Source of the DNA: Rhizobium freirei PRF 81
GTDB taxonomy: Bacteria > Pseudomonadota > Alphaproteobacteria > Rhizobiales > Rhizobiaceae
Direction of reading: 5' to 3'
DNA length: 64,000 bases
Assembly: GCF_000359745.1 (NCBI RefSeq)
Contig: NZ_AQHN01000056.1
Span: forward strand, 372,001-436,000
Shown here piece by piece: positions 18,899-28,603 of this stretch. The translations under genes were made by a program, and so were the position numbers. Below the pieces are notes generated by a model. The model was not told the DNA's origin. It was given only the letters and a program-made list of their open reading frames with translations, and did no database searches. Each line of letters starts with the position of its first letter. Position 1 is the first letter of the stretch.

Positions 18899-20166
18899 CA
18901 GCTCCTTGTTTCAGCCGCCCTGCGCTGGAAAAGATCGTGGAAGACCGGATAGATCTGGCTGCGATCGTTCACCCGTCGCATCGAGAGTACCGGCCAACCC
19001 GCCTGTAGCCGCTCGTAGAGCGACCAGATCGCCGAGCCGGACGAAATCGCGACGCTGCGCGATTCGCCCACCTCCAAATAGGCGAAATACTGGCAAACCG
19101 GCAGGATCGCGCCAGTCATGAGGGCGGCCGTCGTGGCATTGTCGGAATAGGCATTATCGCCGTCCGATGCCTGAGCGGCATAGATATTCCAGTCCGACGG
19201 CGGGAAACGATCATGCACGATCTGCCGCATGGTTTCGAGCGCGCTCGAAACCTGAGTACCGCCGGTTGCCGGGCTGCGGAAGAAGGTCTCTTCATCCACC
19301 TCCTCGGCCACATCGGTGTGCCGGATGAAGACGATCTCGACGCGGCGGTACTGCCGGGTCAGGAAGATGTAGAGCAGCATATAGAAGCGCTTGGCGAGGT
19401 CCTTCATATGCTCCGACATCGAGCCGGAGACATCCATGAGGCAGAACATCACGGCCTGCGCCACAGGTTTCGGTTCGTTCTCGAAACGGCGGTAGCGGAT
19501 GTCGATCGGATCGATATAGGGGATGCGCCGGACTTTCGATTCCAGCATCTTGATCTCTGCCTCGAGCTGCGCCCGACGCTTTTCGTCCTCGCACTCCTCC
19601 GCCTCTTCGATGAGCTTGGCGACCGTTTCCGGCTTGGGCCGGTGCAGCGCGACGCGTCGCATCATCGCCAGCCGCATGGTGCGGTTTATGGCGAGGTTGG
19701 CAGGCGACCCTGTCACGGAGTAGCCCGAGCGCACCGGATTGATCTGATCGGCTGACATCAGCCGCCGCTTGGCGAGGTCCGGCAGCTCGAGATCGTCAAG
19801 AAAGAGATCGAGGAATTCGTCGCGTGTCAGAATGAAGCGGAACGCGTCCTCGCCGGTGCCGTCGCCGCCGGCCTGCGGCCTGCCGCCGCCGCCCTCGGGA
19901 CGCGGGAGGATGTCGCCCTCGATGAAATCCTTGTTGCCGGGAAGAATATGCTCCTTCAGCCCCTCGGGGCCGCGATGGAACCGAGGCTCCTCGGTTCCAT
20001 CCAGTGGAATGCTGATTTCGCCACCTTTCAGAATGTCCTGAATGTCGCGTTTTTGAGAGGATTCATAGACCGCTCTTTGCACCAGCGCTTTTGCTCTTCG
20101 CAAAAATCGTTGACGATTTTCCAGACTTTTTCCGCCTGGGTTCAGGCGTCTGTCAACAATGTGCAT
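18898..20166 (-). CDS. yeaH: YeaH/YhbH family VWA-domain protein (DUF444)
   Basis: This 422-residue protein carries a glycine-rich charged N-terminal half (about 1-215) and a von Willebrand A-like domain (about 230-400) with the metal-site text FCLMDVSGSMSEHMKD. The start MHIVDRRLNPGGKSLENRQRF is typical of the family. The ATG at 20166 has AAGGAAGAAGGA just upstream. It lies 18 bp after prkA and overlaps spoVR. Family members work with the PrkA kinase in stress adaptation, perhaps as a substrate or scaffold, but the molecular role is not established. Confidence 0.93.
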   Translation of the reverse strand: MHIVDRRLNPGGKSLENRQRFLRRAKALVQRAVYESSQKRDIQDILKGGEISIPLDGTEEPRFHRGPEGLKEHILPGNKDFIEGDILPRPEGGGGRPQAGGDGTGEDAFRFILTRDEFLDLFLDDLELPDLAKRRLMSADQINPVRSGYSVTGSPANLAINRTMRLAMMRRVALHRPKPETVAKLIEEAEECEDEKRRAQLEAEIKMLESKVRRIPYIDPIDIRYRRFENEPKPVAQAVMFCLMDVSGSMSEHMKDLAKRFYMLLYIFLTRQYRRVEIVFIRHTDVAEEVDEETFFRSPATGGTQVSSALETMRQIVHDRFPPSDWNIYAAQASDGDNAYSDNATTAALMTGAILPVCQYFAYLEVGESRSVAISSGSAIWSLYERLQAGWPVLSMRRVNDRSQIYPVFHDLFQRRAAETRS

Positions 20167-20184
20167 TCCTTCTTCCTTGGTGGC

Positions 20185-22131
20185 TCATCCCGCCTGTTTC
20201 ACGCGCATGTACCATTCCACAAGCCGCCGAACCTGGCGCTCGGTATAGCCCCGCGCGACCATTCGCTCGACGAATTCGCCATGTTTCTTCTCCGTCTCGC
20301 CGTCCTTCTTGGAACCGAAGGAGATGACCGGCAGAAGGTCCTCGACCTGGGAGAACATCCGTTTTTCGATGACTTCACGGATCTTCTCGTAGCTGGTCCA
20401 GGATGGGTTCTTGCCGCCATGGCTCGCCCTTGCCCTCAGGCAGAACTTGACGATCTCGTTACGGAAGTCCTTCGGGTTGGCGATGCCGGCCGGCTTCTCG
20501 ATCTTGGTGAGTTCCTGGTTCAGGAGCTCGCGATCCAGAAGCTGCCCCGTATCGGGATCCTTGAAGTCGACGTCCTCGATCCAGGCGTCGGCATAGTCGA
20601 CGTAGCGATCAAAGAGGTTCTGGCCGTAATCGGCATAGGATTCCAGATAGGCCTTCTGGATCTCGTGACCGATAAACTCCGCATAGCGCGGCGCCAGCTC
20701 GCTCTTGATGAACTCGATGTAGAGCTTCTCGGTTTCGAGCGGCAGCTGCTCCCTGCGGATCGACTGCTCCAGCATGTACATCAGGTGCACCGGATCGGCA
20801 CCTATCTCGGTCGTGTCGTAGTTGAAGGTCGCGGCAAGAACCTTGAAAGCGAAGCGGGTGGAAGCCCCATCCATGCCTTCGTCGACACCGGCCGCATCGC
20901 GATATTCCTGCACGCTGCGCGCTCTCGGATCGGTCTCCTTCAGGCTTTCGCCGTCATAGACGCGAAGCTTGGAGAAGGCCGTCGAGTTCTCATGCTTGGA
21001 AAGCCGCGTCAGAACCGTGAAGCGGGCGAGCGTCTCCAAGGTCGACGGTGCGCAGGGCGCGTCGCTGAGCTCGGATTCCTCGATCAGCTTCTCGTAGATC
21101 TTCTGCTCTTCGGTGACACGCAGGCAATAAGGCACCTTCACGACGCAGATGCGGTCGATGAACGCCTCATTATTCTTGTTGGCCTTGAATGTCTGCCATT
21201 CCGACTCGTTGGAGTGGGCTAGAATGATGCCCGAGAAGGGTATGGCGCCAATATTCTCGGTGCCGATGTAATTGCCTTCCTGAGTCGCCGTCAGCAGCGG
21301 ATGCAGCATCTTGATCGGCGCCTTGAACATCTCGACGAATTCGAGAATGCCCTGGTTGGCGCGGTTCAAGGCACCTGAATAGCTGTAGGCGTCGGGATCG
21401 TTCTGCGCCAGGCTTTCGAGCTTGCGGATATCCACCTTGCCGACCAGCGAGGAGATGTCCTGATTGTTCTCGTCACCCGGCTCCGTTTTGGCGACGGCAA
21501 TTTGCCGCAGCCTGGAGGGCTGCATCCGGACGACGCGGAAGCGGGAGATGTCGCCTTCGAACTCTTCCAGCCGTTTCAGGCACCAGGGGCTCATCAGTCC
21601 CGTCAGGCGCCGACGCGGAATGCCGTAACGCTCTTCGATCATCGGCCCCATGGTCACGGGGTCGAACAGGCTGAGCGGGCTTTCGAAGACCGGGCTCAAT
21701 TCGTTCCCGGCCTTGAGCACATGGATGGGATGAACTTCCATCAGCGATTTCAGCCGCTCGGCAAGCGATGACTTGCCGCCGCCGACGGGACCGAGCAGAT
21801 AGAGGATCTGCTTGCGCTCCTCCAGCCCTTGAGCAGCATGCCGGAAGAAGGCGACAATGCGTTCTATCGTCTCTTCCATGCCGAAAAAGCCCGCAAATGC
21901 CGGATAGGTCCGGATCGTCCGGTTCATGAAGATACGCCCAAGTCTCGTGTCCTTGGCCGTATCGATCAGCAGGGGTTCGCCCATGGCTGCCAGTAGCCGC
22001 TCTGCCGCATTTGCGTACATGAGCGGGTCATCCCGGCACCCTTCCAGGTATTCGGAAAATGACATCTCGACTTCGCGCCGTGCTTCGAAAGTACGGGCGA
22101 ACGTGTTGAATAGAACATCGTTGTTTGACAT
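20185..22131 (-). CDS. prkA: PrkA serine protein kinase / AAA+ protein (YeaG)
   Basis: This 648-residue protein has an N-terminal AAA+ domain (about 60-370) with Walker A text LLGPVGGGKSSLAERLK and a C-terminal kinase-like PrkA domain (about 380-640). It phosphorylates serine residues in Bacillus and contributes to nitrogen-starvation and stationary-phase survival as YeaG in E. coli. The ATG at 22131 gives MSNNDVLFNTFARTFEARRE, and GAGG lies just before it. The frame open to 22182 adds 17 residues not expected for the family. It is the first gene of the prkA-yeaH-spoVR operon. Confidence 0.93.
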   Translation of the reverse strand: MSNNDVLFNTFARTFEARREVEMSFSEYLEGCRDDPLMYANAAERLLAAMGEPLLIDTAKDTRLGRIFMNRTIRTYPAFAGFFGMEETIERIVAFFRHAAQGLEERKQILYLLGPVGGGKSSLAERLKSLMEVHPIHVLKAGNELSPVFESPLSLFDPVTMGPMIEERYGIPRRRLTGLMSPWCLKRLEEFEGDISRFRVVRMQPSRLRQIAVAKTEPGDENNQDISSLVGKVDIRKLESLAQNDPDAYSYSGALNRANQGILEFVEMFKAPIKMLHPLLTATQEGNYIGTENIGAIPFSGIILAHSNESEWQTFKANKNNEAFIDRICVVKVPYCLRVTEEQKIYEKLIEESELSDAPCAPSTLETLARFTVLTRLSKHENSTAFSKLRVYDGESLKETDPRARSVQEYRDAAGVDEGMDGASTRFAFKVLAATFNYDTTEIGADPVHLMYMLEQSIRREQLPLETEKLYIEFIKSELAPRYAEFIGHEIQKAYLESYADYGQNLFDRYVDYADAWIEDVDFKDPDTGQLLDRELLNQELTKIEKPAGIANPKDFRNEIVKFCLRARASHGGKNPSWTSYEKIREVIEKRMFSQVEDLLPVISFGSKKDGETEKKHGEFVERMVARGYTERQVRRLVEWYMRVKQAG

Positions 22132-22468
22132 GGCGCCTCGATAGCTTGCTATTGCAATAAACGCCGGACTTAACGAGATCACTCATCCCGCTAGTATCTA
22201 AGGTGCGGTATCAGTCGCTTCGAATCAATAGGCGACCCATACAATAATTCGTACGCCTGATTATGAATGCCATCAACATCTTGATGTACTCGTACACCAA
22301 ATTAATGAAGCACAACCTTCAAGTTGTTATGATGACAATAAACTCATCACAGGATGCATATTCTCACAATGGAACTTCTGCGGGCCTTCCGTATGAAGAC
22401 CGATGTCAACGAGCGATTGGTCGAAGCCGGCGCTGCGTCCCATTGTCTGCATGATTTTGGAGAAAAGA
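22132..22468. other. Intergenic region upstream of prkA (337 bp)
   Basis: This stretch is AT-richer than the surrounding genes and should carry the prkA promoter on the minus strand. A small dyad CATCAA-N4-TTGATG (22271-22286) is visible. No convincing GGAAC-type stress promoter, RNA gene or coding sequence was found. A 63-codon plus-strand frame at 22263 lacks a ribosome-binding site. Confidence 0.5.
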
Positions 22469-22544
22469 TGGTGCCCAGAGCCGGAATCGAACCAGCGACA
22501 CGCGGATTTTCAATCCGCTGCTCTACCAACTGAGCTATCTGGGC
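22469..22544 (-). tRNA. tRNA-Phe (anticodon GAA)
   Basis: Read on the minus strand, the 76 bases fold as a complete cloverleaf. The acceptor arm pairs GCCCAGA with TCTGGGC and ends ACCA. The D-arm is AGCTCAGTTGGTAGAGC, the anticodon stem is GCGGATTGAAAATCCGC with GAA in the loop, and the T-arm holds TTCGATT. The CCA is encoded. It lies downstream of yacG on the same strand. Confidence 0.95.
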
Positions 22545-22740
22545 ATCCGAGCTTCGCGTCGAAGGAAGAGCCTTGAGAGGCGCTGGGCGGTTGGTTCGCC
22601 CCGGAAGCGAGCGGGGTTATAGCATCTTGTTCGGCCATGTCCAGCCGCAAATGACTCTTTTTTGACAGGAAATGGAATTTTGGTAATTCGCGAACAAAAT
22701 GAAAGGGTTCGTAAGGTCGGACAGCGCGGGAAAACCACAT

Positions 22741-22956
22741 TCAGCCTTGATCGGAGCCGTCGGCCTTCGTCTCATCCTCCGTCACGGGGATGGCATAGGA
22801 GCCGTTCAGCCAACGCGAAAGATCGAGCGAACGGCAACGATCCGAGCAGAAGGGATAGTGTTCGCGCACCGAAGGCTGGCCGCATTCCGCGCAAGGGCGC
22901 GGCTTGCGCAGTGGCTCGACCTTCGCGCCCACCTTGATCTCATCGATCTTCGCCAT
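22741..22956 (-). CDS. yacG: DNA gyrase inhibitor YacG (zinc-binding)
   Basis: This 71-residue protein holds a treble-clef-like zinc site of pattern C-X2-C-X11-C-X3-C (CAEC and FCSDRC), followed by RSLDLSRWLNGSYAIP, the family signature. In E. coli, YacG binds GyrB and inhibits gyrase. The ATG at 22956 (MAKIDEIKVG) has AGGAAGGA 6-8 bp upstream and lies 4 bp after the maf stop. The longer frame to 22989 would overlap maf. A position next to maf and infA is usual in alphaproteobacteria. Confidence 0.93.
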   Translation of the reverse strand: MAKIDEIKVGAKVEPLRKPRPCAECGQPSVREHYPFCSDRCRSLDLSRWLNGSYAIPVTEDETKADGSDQG

Positions 22957-22960
22957 GTCG

Positions 22961-23581
22961 CTATCCTTCCTGCCATCCGGCGTGGACATCGAAGCCCTCG
23001 CCCGCTAGCAGCAGCATGGTTTCATAAAGCGGCAATCCCACGACATTGGTGTAGGAACCGACAAGTTTCTGTACGAAGGAGCCCGCGAGCCCCTGAATAC
23101 CGTAGGCTCCCGCCTTGCCGCGCCACTGGCCCGATGCCAGATACATTTCGATATCGCGGCCGGAAAGCCGCTTGAAGCGCACCTTGGTCTCGACGACTTT
23201 CTGACGCAGCTTGCGGTCCGGCGTGATCAGGCAGATGCCGGTATAGACGACATGACCGCGACCGGAGAGCAGATGCAGCGCCGACGAGGCCTCGTCGATG
23301 AATTCCGCCTTCGGCAGGATGCGCCGCCCGACGGCGACCACCGTATCCGCAGACAGGATATAGCTGCCCTGCCAGGCGGCATCGCTTCTGACGGCCGCAA
23401 AGGCCGCCTCGCCCTTCTCCCCCGAAAGCCGCCGCGCAAGCGAGCGCGGATGCTCCGACTTCTTCGGCGTCTCGTCGATGTCCATGGGCATGAGGCGTGC
23501 GGGCTCGATGCCTGACTGGTGCAGGAGCTCGACGCGGCGCGGCGATCCGGAAGCCAGTATCAGCTTGTGTTTCAACGCCAT
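22961..23581 (-). CDS. maf: Maf-family nucleoside triphosphate pyrophosphatase
   Basis: This 206-residue enzyme hydrolyses non-canonical or modified nucleoside triphosphates to monophosphates, a house-cleaning role. The signature [12 protein letters not shown] is at the N-terminus (about 8-19), and the catalytic Asp is in [11 protein letters not shown] (about 75). The [10 protein letters not shown] loop and the substrate-loop Lys-containing segment are present. The ATG at 23581 has GAGGTCTG before it and is preferred over 23599. It lies in the infA-maf-yacG block. Confidence 0.93.
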   Translation of the reverse strand: MALKHKLILASGSPRRVELLHQSGIEPARLMPMDIDETPKKSEHPRSLARRLSGEKGEAAFAAVRSDAAWQGSYILSADTVVAVGRRILPKAEFIDEASSALHLLSGRGHVVYTGICLITPDRKLRQKVVETKVRFKRLSGRDIEMYLASGQWRGKAGAYGIQGLAGSFVQKLVGSYTNVVGLPLYETMLLLAGEGFDVHAGWQEG

Positions 23582-23620
23582 CAGACCTCGACCTGTCATG
23601 CGGGAATGAGAACCGGCTCT

Positions 23621-23669
23621 AGAGCATGATGCCGAAAAGTGTCAGCGGTTTGCGGACGACATCGTGCTC
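23621..23669. repeat. Dispersed hairpin repeat, copy 1
   Basis: Outer arms GAGCATGAT (23622-23630) and ATCGTGCTC (23661-23669) enclose an inner stem CCGAAAA against TTTGCGG around the core AAAAGTGT-CAGCGGTTT. It lies between infA and maf. Three other copies are at 26423, 39444 and 56806. Confidence 0.75.
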
Positions 23670-23695
23670 GATTTCTTTGTTTCCAGAGCGGCCGA

Positions 23696-23914
23696 TTACT
23701 TGAAACGATAGGTGATGCGGCCCTTGGTCAGGTCGTAAGGGGTCATTTCCACCAGCACCTTGTCGCCGGCAAGAACGCGGATACGGTTCTTGCGCATGCG
23801 GCCCGCCGTGTGGGCGATGATCTCATGCTCGTTTTCCAGCTTCACGCGGAAGGTCGCGTTCGGCAGGAGTTCGGTGACGACACCGGGAAATTCGAGGACT
23901 TCTTCTTTCGGCAT
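23696..23914 (-). CDS. infA: Translation initiation factor IF-1
   Basis: This 72-residue single OB-fold protein occupies the ribosomal A site during initiation. The sequence [20 protein letters not shown] and the ending [11 protein letters not shown] are essentially the family consensus. The gene lies upstream of maf and yacG on the same strand. The repeat at 23621-23669 separates it from maf. Confidence 0.97.
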   Translation of the reverse strand: MPKEEVLEFPGVVTELLPNATFRVKLENEHEIIAHTAGRMRKNRIRVLAGDKVLVEMTPYDLTKGRITYRFK

Positions 23915-24056
23915 TAAAGCTTCTTTTCCTGTCGGTTGGGGCCGGCGCCCATGGCAAAAAGCCGGGGGTCGCCAGAAATTGCGCGGAAACTACACAATCA
24001 CCGCGGTTTTGTGAACCTCGTTGATAAGGGTTTCTGCATTTGTTTCATCGGCAGCT

Positions 24057-24524
24057 CTAAAGCGAACCGCGATGCTCCACAAGTCGGTTCTCGATCAGGC
24101 CCAGCAGATGGTCGCGAACTCCGCGATAGGCATCGAGAACCTGGTCGCGTGTGCCATCGGTCGCGGATGGGTCGATGGTCGGCCAATAGATGACCTCCAC
24201 CGCCTTTGCCCGCGTCAATTCAAGGGCAGCATGATGGGCTTCCGGCGAGAGCGTGATGATGACGTCAAAGAAATCATCCTCCAGCTCTTCCATGGTTTGC
24301 GGCTGTCGACGACCGAGCGAAAGCCCGATCTCGTCCAGCACGACATCGACGAAGGGGTTGCGCTCGCCGGCCCGCACACCGGCAGACGCGACATAGGTGC
24401 CTTGCGGCAGCATGCTGCGCGCGATCGTTTCGGCCATCGGCGAACGGATGGCATTGAGCCCGCACATGAAGAGGATCGCGCCGGGCGCTTTGCCATTGTG
24501 CTCGATCGCCTGCGGCTGCTCCAT
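24057..24524 (-). CDS. Low-molecular-weight protein-tyrosine-phosphatase family protein
   Basis: This 155-residue protein has the catalytic P-loop C-X5-R-S as CGLNAIRS (about 22-29) and a possible general-acid Asp in YWPTIDPSATDG (about 118-128). The family includes tyrosine phosphatases and arsenate reductases, and the true substrate is not known. An ATG at 24524, 5 bp after the stop of the UPF0262 gene and preceded by GGGTGA, is preferred over the overlapping TTG at 24542. It is the last gene of the hisD-UPF0262-phosphatase operon, 142 bp before infA. That arrangement is conserved in alphaproteobacteria. Confidence 0.85.
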   Translation of the reverse strand: MEQPQAIEHNGKAPGAILFMCGLNAIRSPMAETIARSMLPQGTYVASAGVRAGERNPFVDVVLDEIGLSLGRRQPQTMEELEDDFFDVIITLSPEAHHAALELTRAKAVEVIYWPTIDPSATDGTRDQVLDAYRGVRDHLLGLIENRLVEHRGSL

Positions 24525-24529
24525 GCCGG

Positions 24530-25003
24530 TCACCCGCGCCAATAAAGGACGCAGACGAGCGTGAAGAGTCGGCGAGCCGTATCGAAATCCACGGTGATCT
24601 TGCCGTCCAGCCGGTCCATCAGCGTCTGGGAGCCTTCGTTGTGAATGCCGCGCCGACCCATGTCGATCGCCTCGATGCGGCTGGGGGTGGCGGAGCGGAT
24701 CGCCTCATAATAGCTCTCGCAGATCATGAAGTAGTCCTTCACGATCCGGCGGAATGGCGTCAGCGACAGGATATGCGTGGCGACCATGCTGCCGTCTTCG
24801 ACGCGAATGTCGAAAACGAGCTTCTGGTCGACCAGCGACAGGTTGAGCAGATAGGGGCCGCCTTTATGCCCAACGGGCTCAAAGCTGTTTTCCTCGATCA
24901 GATCGAAGATGGCGACGGCGCGCTCATGCTCGACATCGGGCGTCGAACGGCCGATCGTGTCGTCCAGGACCACATCGCTCAGCCGAAAGACGCCCTTGGC
25001 CAT
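24530..25003 (-). CDS. UPF0262 family protein
   Basis: This 157-residue protein belongs to the uncharacterised alphaproteobacterial family UPF0262, recognisable from [28 protein letters not shown]. It has no membrane segment or obvious catalytic motif. It begins 3 bp after the hisD stop and ends 5 bp before the phosphatase start, so the three genes are co-translated. The biochemical role is unknown. Confidence 0.9.
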   Translation of the reverse strand: MAKGVFRLSDVVLDDTIGRSTPDVEHERAVAIFDLIEENSFEPVGHKGGPYLLNLSLVDQKLVFDIRVEDGSMVATHILSLTPFRRIVKDYFMICESYYEAIRSATPSRIEAIDMGRRGIHNEGSQTLMDRLDGKITVDFDTARRLFTLVCVLYWRG

Positions 25004-25006
25004 GCC

Positions 25007-26305
25007 TTACCCTTCGAGATTGAGGCGGATCGCGACCGACCGCGCATGTGCGTCCAGCCCCTCGGAATTGGCGAGCGCGATCGCCGCCGGCCCGAGTGCA
25101 CGAAGCTGCTCCGACCCGAGCCGCAGGATCGAGGTGCGCTTGACGAAGTCAAGCACCGAAAGGCCGGAGGAGAAGCGTGCGGAGCGGGCCGTCGGCAGCA
25201 CATGGTTCGAGCCGCCGACATAATCGCCGATCACTTCCGGCGTGTGTCGGCCGACGAAGATGGCGCCGGCGTTGCGGACACCGGCGAGCAGCGGCTCGGG
25301 ATCGTCGACCGCAAGCTCCAGATGCTCGGCCGCGATGCGGTTGGCAAGCGGAATGGCCTTCTTCAGCTCGGGAACCAGGATGACCGCGCCGAAATCGCGC
25401 CAGCTTGCGGCCGCCGTCTGCGAGCGGCTGAGCTGCTTCAGCTGCCGCTCGACCGCGGCTTCCACGGCCTTGCCGAATTCGGCATCGTCGGTGATCAGGA
25501 TCGATTGCGCGCTTTCGTCATGCTCGGCCTGAGCAAGGAGATCGGCGGCAATCCAATCCGGATCGTTGTTCTTGTCGGCGATGACGAGCACTTCCGACGG
25601 GCCGGCGATCATGTCGATGCCGACGGTGCCGAACACTTGGCGTTTGGCCGCGGCCACATAGGCATTGCCGGGACCGGTGATCTTGGCGACCGGCTCGATC
25701 GTTTCGGTGCCATAGGCAAGCGCCGCAATCGCCTGCGCGCCGCCGATGCGGTAGATTTCTTCGACGCCGGCCATGCGGGCGGCCGCAAGGACGGCTGGAT
25801 TGACCGCGCCGTCCTTGGTCGGCACGACGATGACGATGCGATCGACCCCGGCGACCTTGGCCGGCACGGCATTCATCAGCACCGAGCTCGGATAGCTCGC
25901 CGTGCCGCCGGGTACATAGAGACCAACGGCCTCGATCGCCGTCCAGCGCGAGCCGAGGCCGACGCCGAGATCGTCCTCATAGATATCGTCCTTGGGCAGC
26001 TGCCGGCAGTGATGCGATTCGATGCGGGTGGCAGCGACCTTCAGCGCGCCCAGAACTTCCGCAGGCACGGCCTCGATGGCGGCATCGATCTCGGCTTCGC
26101 TGACGCGCATCGGCGTCACGGCGAAATCGACGCCGTCGAACTTTTTGGAATAATCCGCAAGAGCAGCATCGCCGCGTGCCCGCACATCGTCGATGATGCC
26201 TCGCACCACGGCATTCACATCCTCGGATACTTCCCGCTTGGTCGTCAGGAAAGCGGCGAACTGCTGTTCGAACCCTTCAGACGCCTGATCCAGCCAGATA
26301 GCCAA
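25007..26305 (-). CDS. hisD: Histidinol dehydrogenase
   Basis: This 432-residue zinc enzyme performs the last two oxidations of histidine biosynthesis (histidinol to histidine, NAD+). The NAD and metal-binding segments GPSEVLVIADKNNDPDWIA and QAEHDESAQS are present, as are the catalytic-site text AAEHLELAV and the zinc-binding region VGSNHVLPT-like GGSNHVLPT. A TTG at 26305 (start of AIWLDQASEGFE) with GAAGAGGA 9 bp upstream gives the normal family length. The longer frame to 26362 would add 19 residues. It heads a three-gene operon. Confidence 0.95.
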   Translation of the reverse strand: MAIWLDQASEGFEQQFAAFLTTKREVSEDVNAVVRGIIDDVRARGDAALADYSKKFDGVDFAVTPMRVSEAEIDAAIEAVPAEVLGALKVAATRIESHHCRQLPKDDIYEDDLGVGLGSRWTAIEAVGLYVPGGTASYPSSVLMNAVPAKVAGVDRIVIVVPTKDGAVNPAVLAAARMAGVEEIYRIGGAQAIAALAYGTETIEPVAKITGPGNAYVAAAKRQVFGTVGIDMIAGPSEVLVIADKNNDPDWIAADLLAQAEHDESAQSILITDDAEFGKAVEAAVERQLKQLSRSQTAAASWRDFGAVILVPELKKAIPLANRIAAEHLELAVDDPEPLLAGVRNAGAIFVGRHTPEVIGDYVGGSNHVLPTARSARFSSGLSVLDFVKRTSILRLGSEQLRALGPAAIALANSEGLDAHARSVAIRLNLEG

Positions 26306-26422
26306 TGCTGATATTCCTCTTCCATCGAAACCGCGTTCAGCGGCCGTATCCAACCGTTTCAAGCCTAAAGCGCGTCGCGATCTTTCGGATTCGCTTCTGG
26401 CGCTTCAGATCTTTGACCTTGC

Positions 26423-26467
26423 GCATGTCGTTGTCGCAAAACCGCTGCACACTTTTGCGCGACATGC
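26423..26467. repeat. Dispersed hairpin repeat, copy 2
   Basis: Outer arms GCATGTCG (26423-26430) and CGACATGC (26460-26467) pair perfectly. The inner stem CGCAAAA (26435-26441) with TTTTGCG (26453-26459) is also perfect. Read on the minus strand the core is GCAAAAGTGTGCAGCGGTTT. It lies between the DUF2948 gene and hisD. Confidence 0.8.
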
Positions 26468-26468
26468 T

Positions 26469-26912
26469 TTAGTCGCCCGCATCCGGATGCCGGGGCTTAT
26501 GGGCCGTTTCCCACGCGCCGCCGATATCCGCAAGCTGGGCCTCGATGCATTCGACATCGAGCGCGATGGTGGCCTGGCCGGCAAGGGCCAGCTCGATCGT
26601 GCCGTCAGGCCCCTCGCCCCTCGGATCGAAGCGGATGGCGAGCAGCGACAGCACCTCATCACCGTTGCGCCGGTTGATGCCGTTGGAACGGACCGCCTGC
26701 ACGCGCTTGAACACCAGCGCTGCACGATGGCGCTCGTAAGGCTTGCTGCGCCGATCCGATTGCTCCCAGGCGAAGCGATTGGCCGCAAGCGAAAACTGCT
26801 CTTGCTTCGGGGCATAGGACATGTCGCCGACCTTGAAGACGCTATCCTGCATATAGGCAGAAATGACATCCAGGTCTTCGTTGTCGAGTGCCATTAGCTT
26901 GAGATCGCTCAT
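26469..26912 (-). CDS. DUF2948 family protein
   Basis: This 147-residue protein is of the DUF2948 family, recognised from MSDLKLMALDNEDLDVISAY and from its location beside murA and hisD in rhizobia. It contains no catalytic motif that I can identify. The ATG at 26912 follows AAAGGGCGA. The frame open to 27089 encodes an arginine-rich extension that is unlikely to be real. The function is unknown. Confidence 0.85.
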   Translation of the reverse strand: MSDLKLMALDNEDLDVISAYMQDSVFKVGDMSYAPKQEQFSLAANRFAWEQSDRRSKPYERHRAALVFKRVQAVRSNGINRRNGDEVLSLLAIRFDPRGEGPDGTIELALAGQATIALDVECIEAQLADIGGAWETAHKPRHPDAGD

Positions 26913-27150
26913 TCGCCCTTTATCCCCGATCGCGCCAGTCGAACGCCGTTTCCTGCGTTTCTCTTCTGTGGACATAAGATGAGAGCACAAAAGACGCAAC
27001 CGAAGAAAACGGGCGTGCCCCGCTCTCTTCGTGCCAACAAACGGAATTACCGTATTCCATGCGAAACCGAACAGCGGCTTTGCTGCCACGGCACATGCAA
27101 AATCACCGGCCGGAAGCGGGAAGCGCCAACCGGAGAGATCGCGGCGCGCC

Positions 27151-28443
27151 TTAGTCGCTGATGCGCTCGACGATGGCGCCGCAGCGCGTCAGCTTGTCTT
27201 CCAGCCGCTCGAAGCCGCGGTCGAGGTGATAGATGCGCGACACCAGCGTCTCGCCCTCGGCGGCGAGGCCGGCAATGACGAGCGAAACGGAGGCGCGAAG
27301 GTCCGTCGCCATGACCGGGGCGCCCTTCAGCTTTTCCACGCCCTCGATGCGGGCCGTCTGGCCTGACAGAGAGATCTTGGCGCCGAGGCGGGCAAGCTCC
27401 TGCACATGCATGAAGCGGTTTTCGAAGATGGTCTCGGTGATGTGCGAAATGCCCGAGGAGCGCGTCATCAGCGCCATGAACTGCGCCTGCAGGTCCGTCG
27501 GGAAGCCGGGGAACGGATCCGTGACGACGTCGACGGGCTTGATGCCGCCGCCGTTGCGCATGATGCGGATGCCGTTATTGGTCGGCGAAACATCGGCGCC
27601 GGCGCGACGCAGGCTTTCAAGCGCGGTGTCGAGCAGCGCCATGTCGGTATTTTCGAGCGTGACGTCGCCGCCGGTCATGGCGACGGCCATAGCATAGGTG
27701 CCGGTCTCGATACGGTCGGGCAGCACGCGATGGCGGGCGCCGGAAAGCGAGGTGACGCCCTCGATGGTGATCGTGCTGGTGCCGGCGCCGGAAATCTTGG
27801 CGCCCATGGCGATCAGGCAGTTGGCAAGATCGACGACTTCAGGCTCGCGGGCGGCATTGCCGATCACAGTCGTACCGCGGGCAAGCGTCGCGGCCATCAT
27901 CAGCACATGCGTCGCGCCGACCGAAACCTTCGGGAAGACATAGCGGGCGCCGATGAGGCCGCCCTTCGGCGCGGTGGCGTTGATATAGCCGCCGTCGATT
28001 TCCATGGTGGCGCCGAGCGCCTCTAGCCCCTCGATGAAGAGATCGACCGGGCGCGTACCGATGGCGCAGCCGCCGGGCAGCGAGACACGCGCCTGTCCCT
28101 CGCGGGCGAGCAGCGGCCCGATGACCCAGAAGCTCGCGCGCATCTTGGCGACGAGCTCGTAAGGTGCGGTTGTGTCGACGATGGTGCGGCAGGTGAAATG
28201 GATGGTGCGGGAATAGCCGTCTTCCTGACGCTCGCGCCGGCCGTTGACGGCGACGTCGACGCCGTGATTGCCGAGGATGCGCATCAAAAGCTCGACATCG
28301 GCCAGATGCGGCACGTTTTCGAGCGTCAGCGTATCGCTGGTCAGAAGCGAGGCGATCATCAGCGGCAGGGCGGCATTCTTGGCGCCGGAGATCGGAATGA
28401 TACCGTTGAGCTCGTTGCCGCCGACAATCCTGATACGATCCAT
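27151..28443 (-). CDS. murA: UDP-N-acetylglucosamine 1-carboxyvinyltransferase
   Basis: This 430-residue enzyme transfers enolpyruvate from PEP to UDP-GlcNAc, the first committed step of peptidoglycan synthesis. The Lys-Asn pair [11 protein letters not shown] lies near residue 20. The catalytic cysteine loop is [15 protein letters not shown] (near 120), the site attacked by fosfomycin in susceptible enzymes. [12 protein letters not shown] is the other family segment. The ATG at 28443 gives [16 protein letters not shown], matching the family N-terminus. The longer frame to 28497 is not needed. The 238 bp to the DUF2948 gene show no other feature. Confidence 0.96.
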   Translation of the reverse strand: MDRIRIVGGNELNGIIPISGAKNAALPLMIASLLTSDTLTLENVPHLADVELLMRILGNHGVDVAVNGRRERQEDGYSRTIHFTCRTIVDTTAPYELVAKMRASFWVIGPLLAREGQARVSLPGGCAIGTRPVDLFIEGLEALGATMEIDGGYINATAPKGGLIGARYVFPKVSVGATHVLMMAATLARGTTVIGNAAREPEVVDLANCLIAMGAKISGAGTSTITIEGVTSLSGARHRVLPDRIETGTYAMAVAMTGGDVTLENTDMALLDTALESLRRAGADVSPTNNGIRIMRNGGGIKPVDVVTDPFPGFPTDLQAQFMALMTRSSGISHITETIFENRFMHVQELARLGAKISLSGQTARIEGVEKLKGAPVMATDLRASVSLVIAGLAAEGETLVSRIYHLDRGFERLEDKLTRCGAIVERISD

Positions 28444-28603
28444 GTGTGCAATACGGGCGAGGCCCGCCTTTCCTGAAGTTCCGTGCGCCACGTCCACGCG
28501 CCTGGGGAAAAAGCGCTGTTTAGACGAAATAGATTAACGCATCAATTCGTTTGATGATGGGCGACATCAATCATTGCGATTCGTCCATTTTTGCGGCAGC
28601 GCC

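Noticed and set aside
17246..18952. 568-codon open frame on the plus strand opposite spoVR
   Set aside because: It lies antisense to a clear SpoVR gene, has no family features, and is typical of GC-rich mirror frames.
22132..22262. GGAAC-N-GTT general-stress promoter before prkA
   Set aside because: Looked for and not found on the minus strand. A GGAAC near 22371 is on the wrong strand.
22263..22454. 63-codon plus-strand ORF upstream of prkA
   Set aside because: No ribosome-binding site and no similarity. The region reads as a promoter.
24641..26311. 556-codon plus-strand frame opposite hisD and UPF0262
   Set aside because: Antisense shadow with Arg/Asp-rich composition and no domain. hisD is certain.
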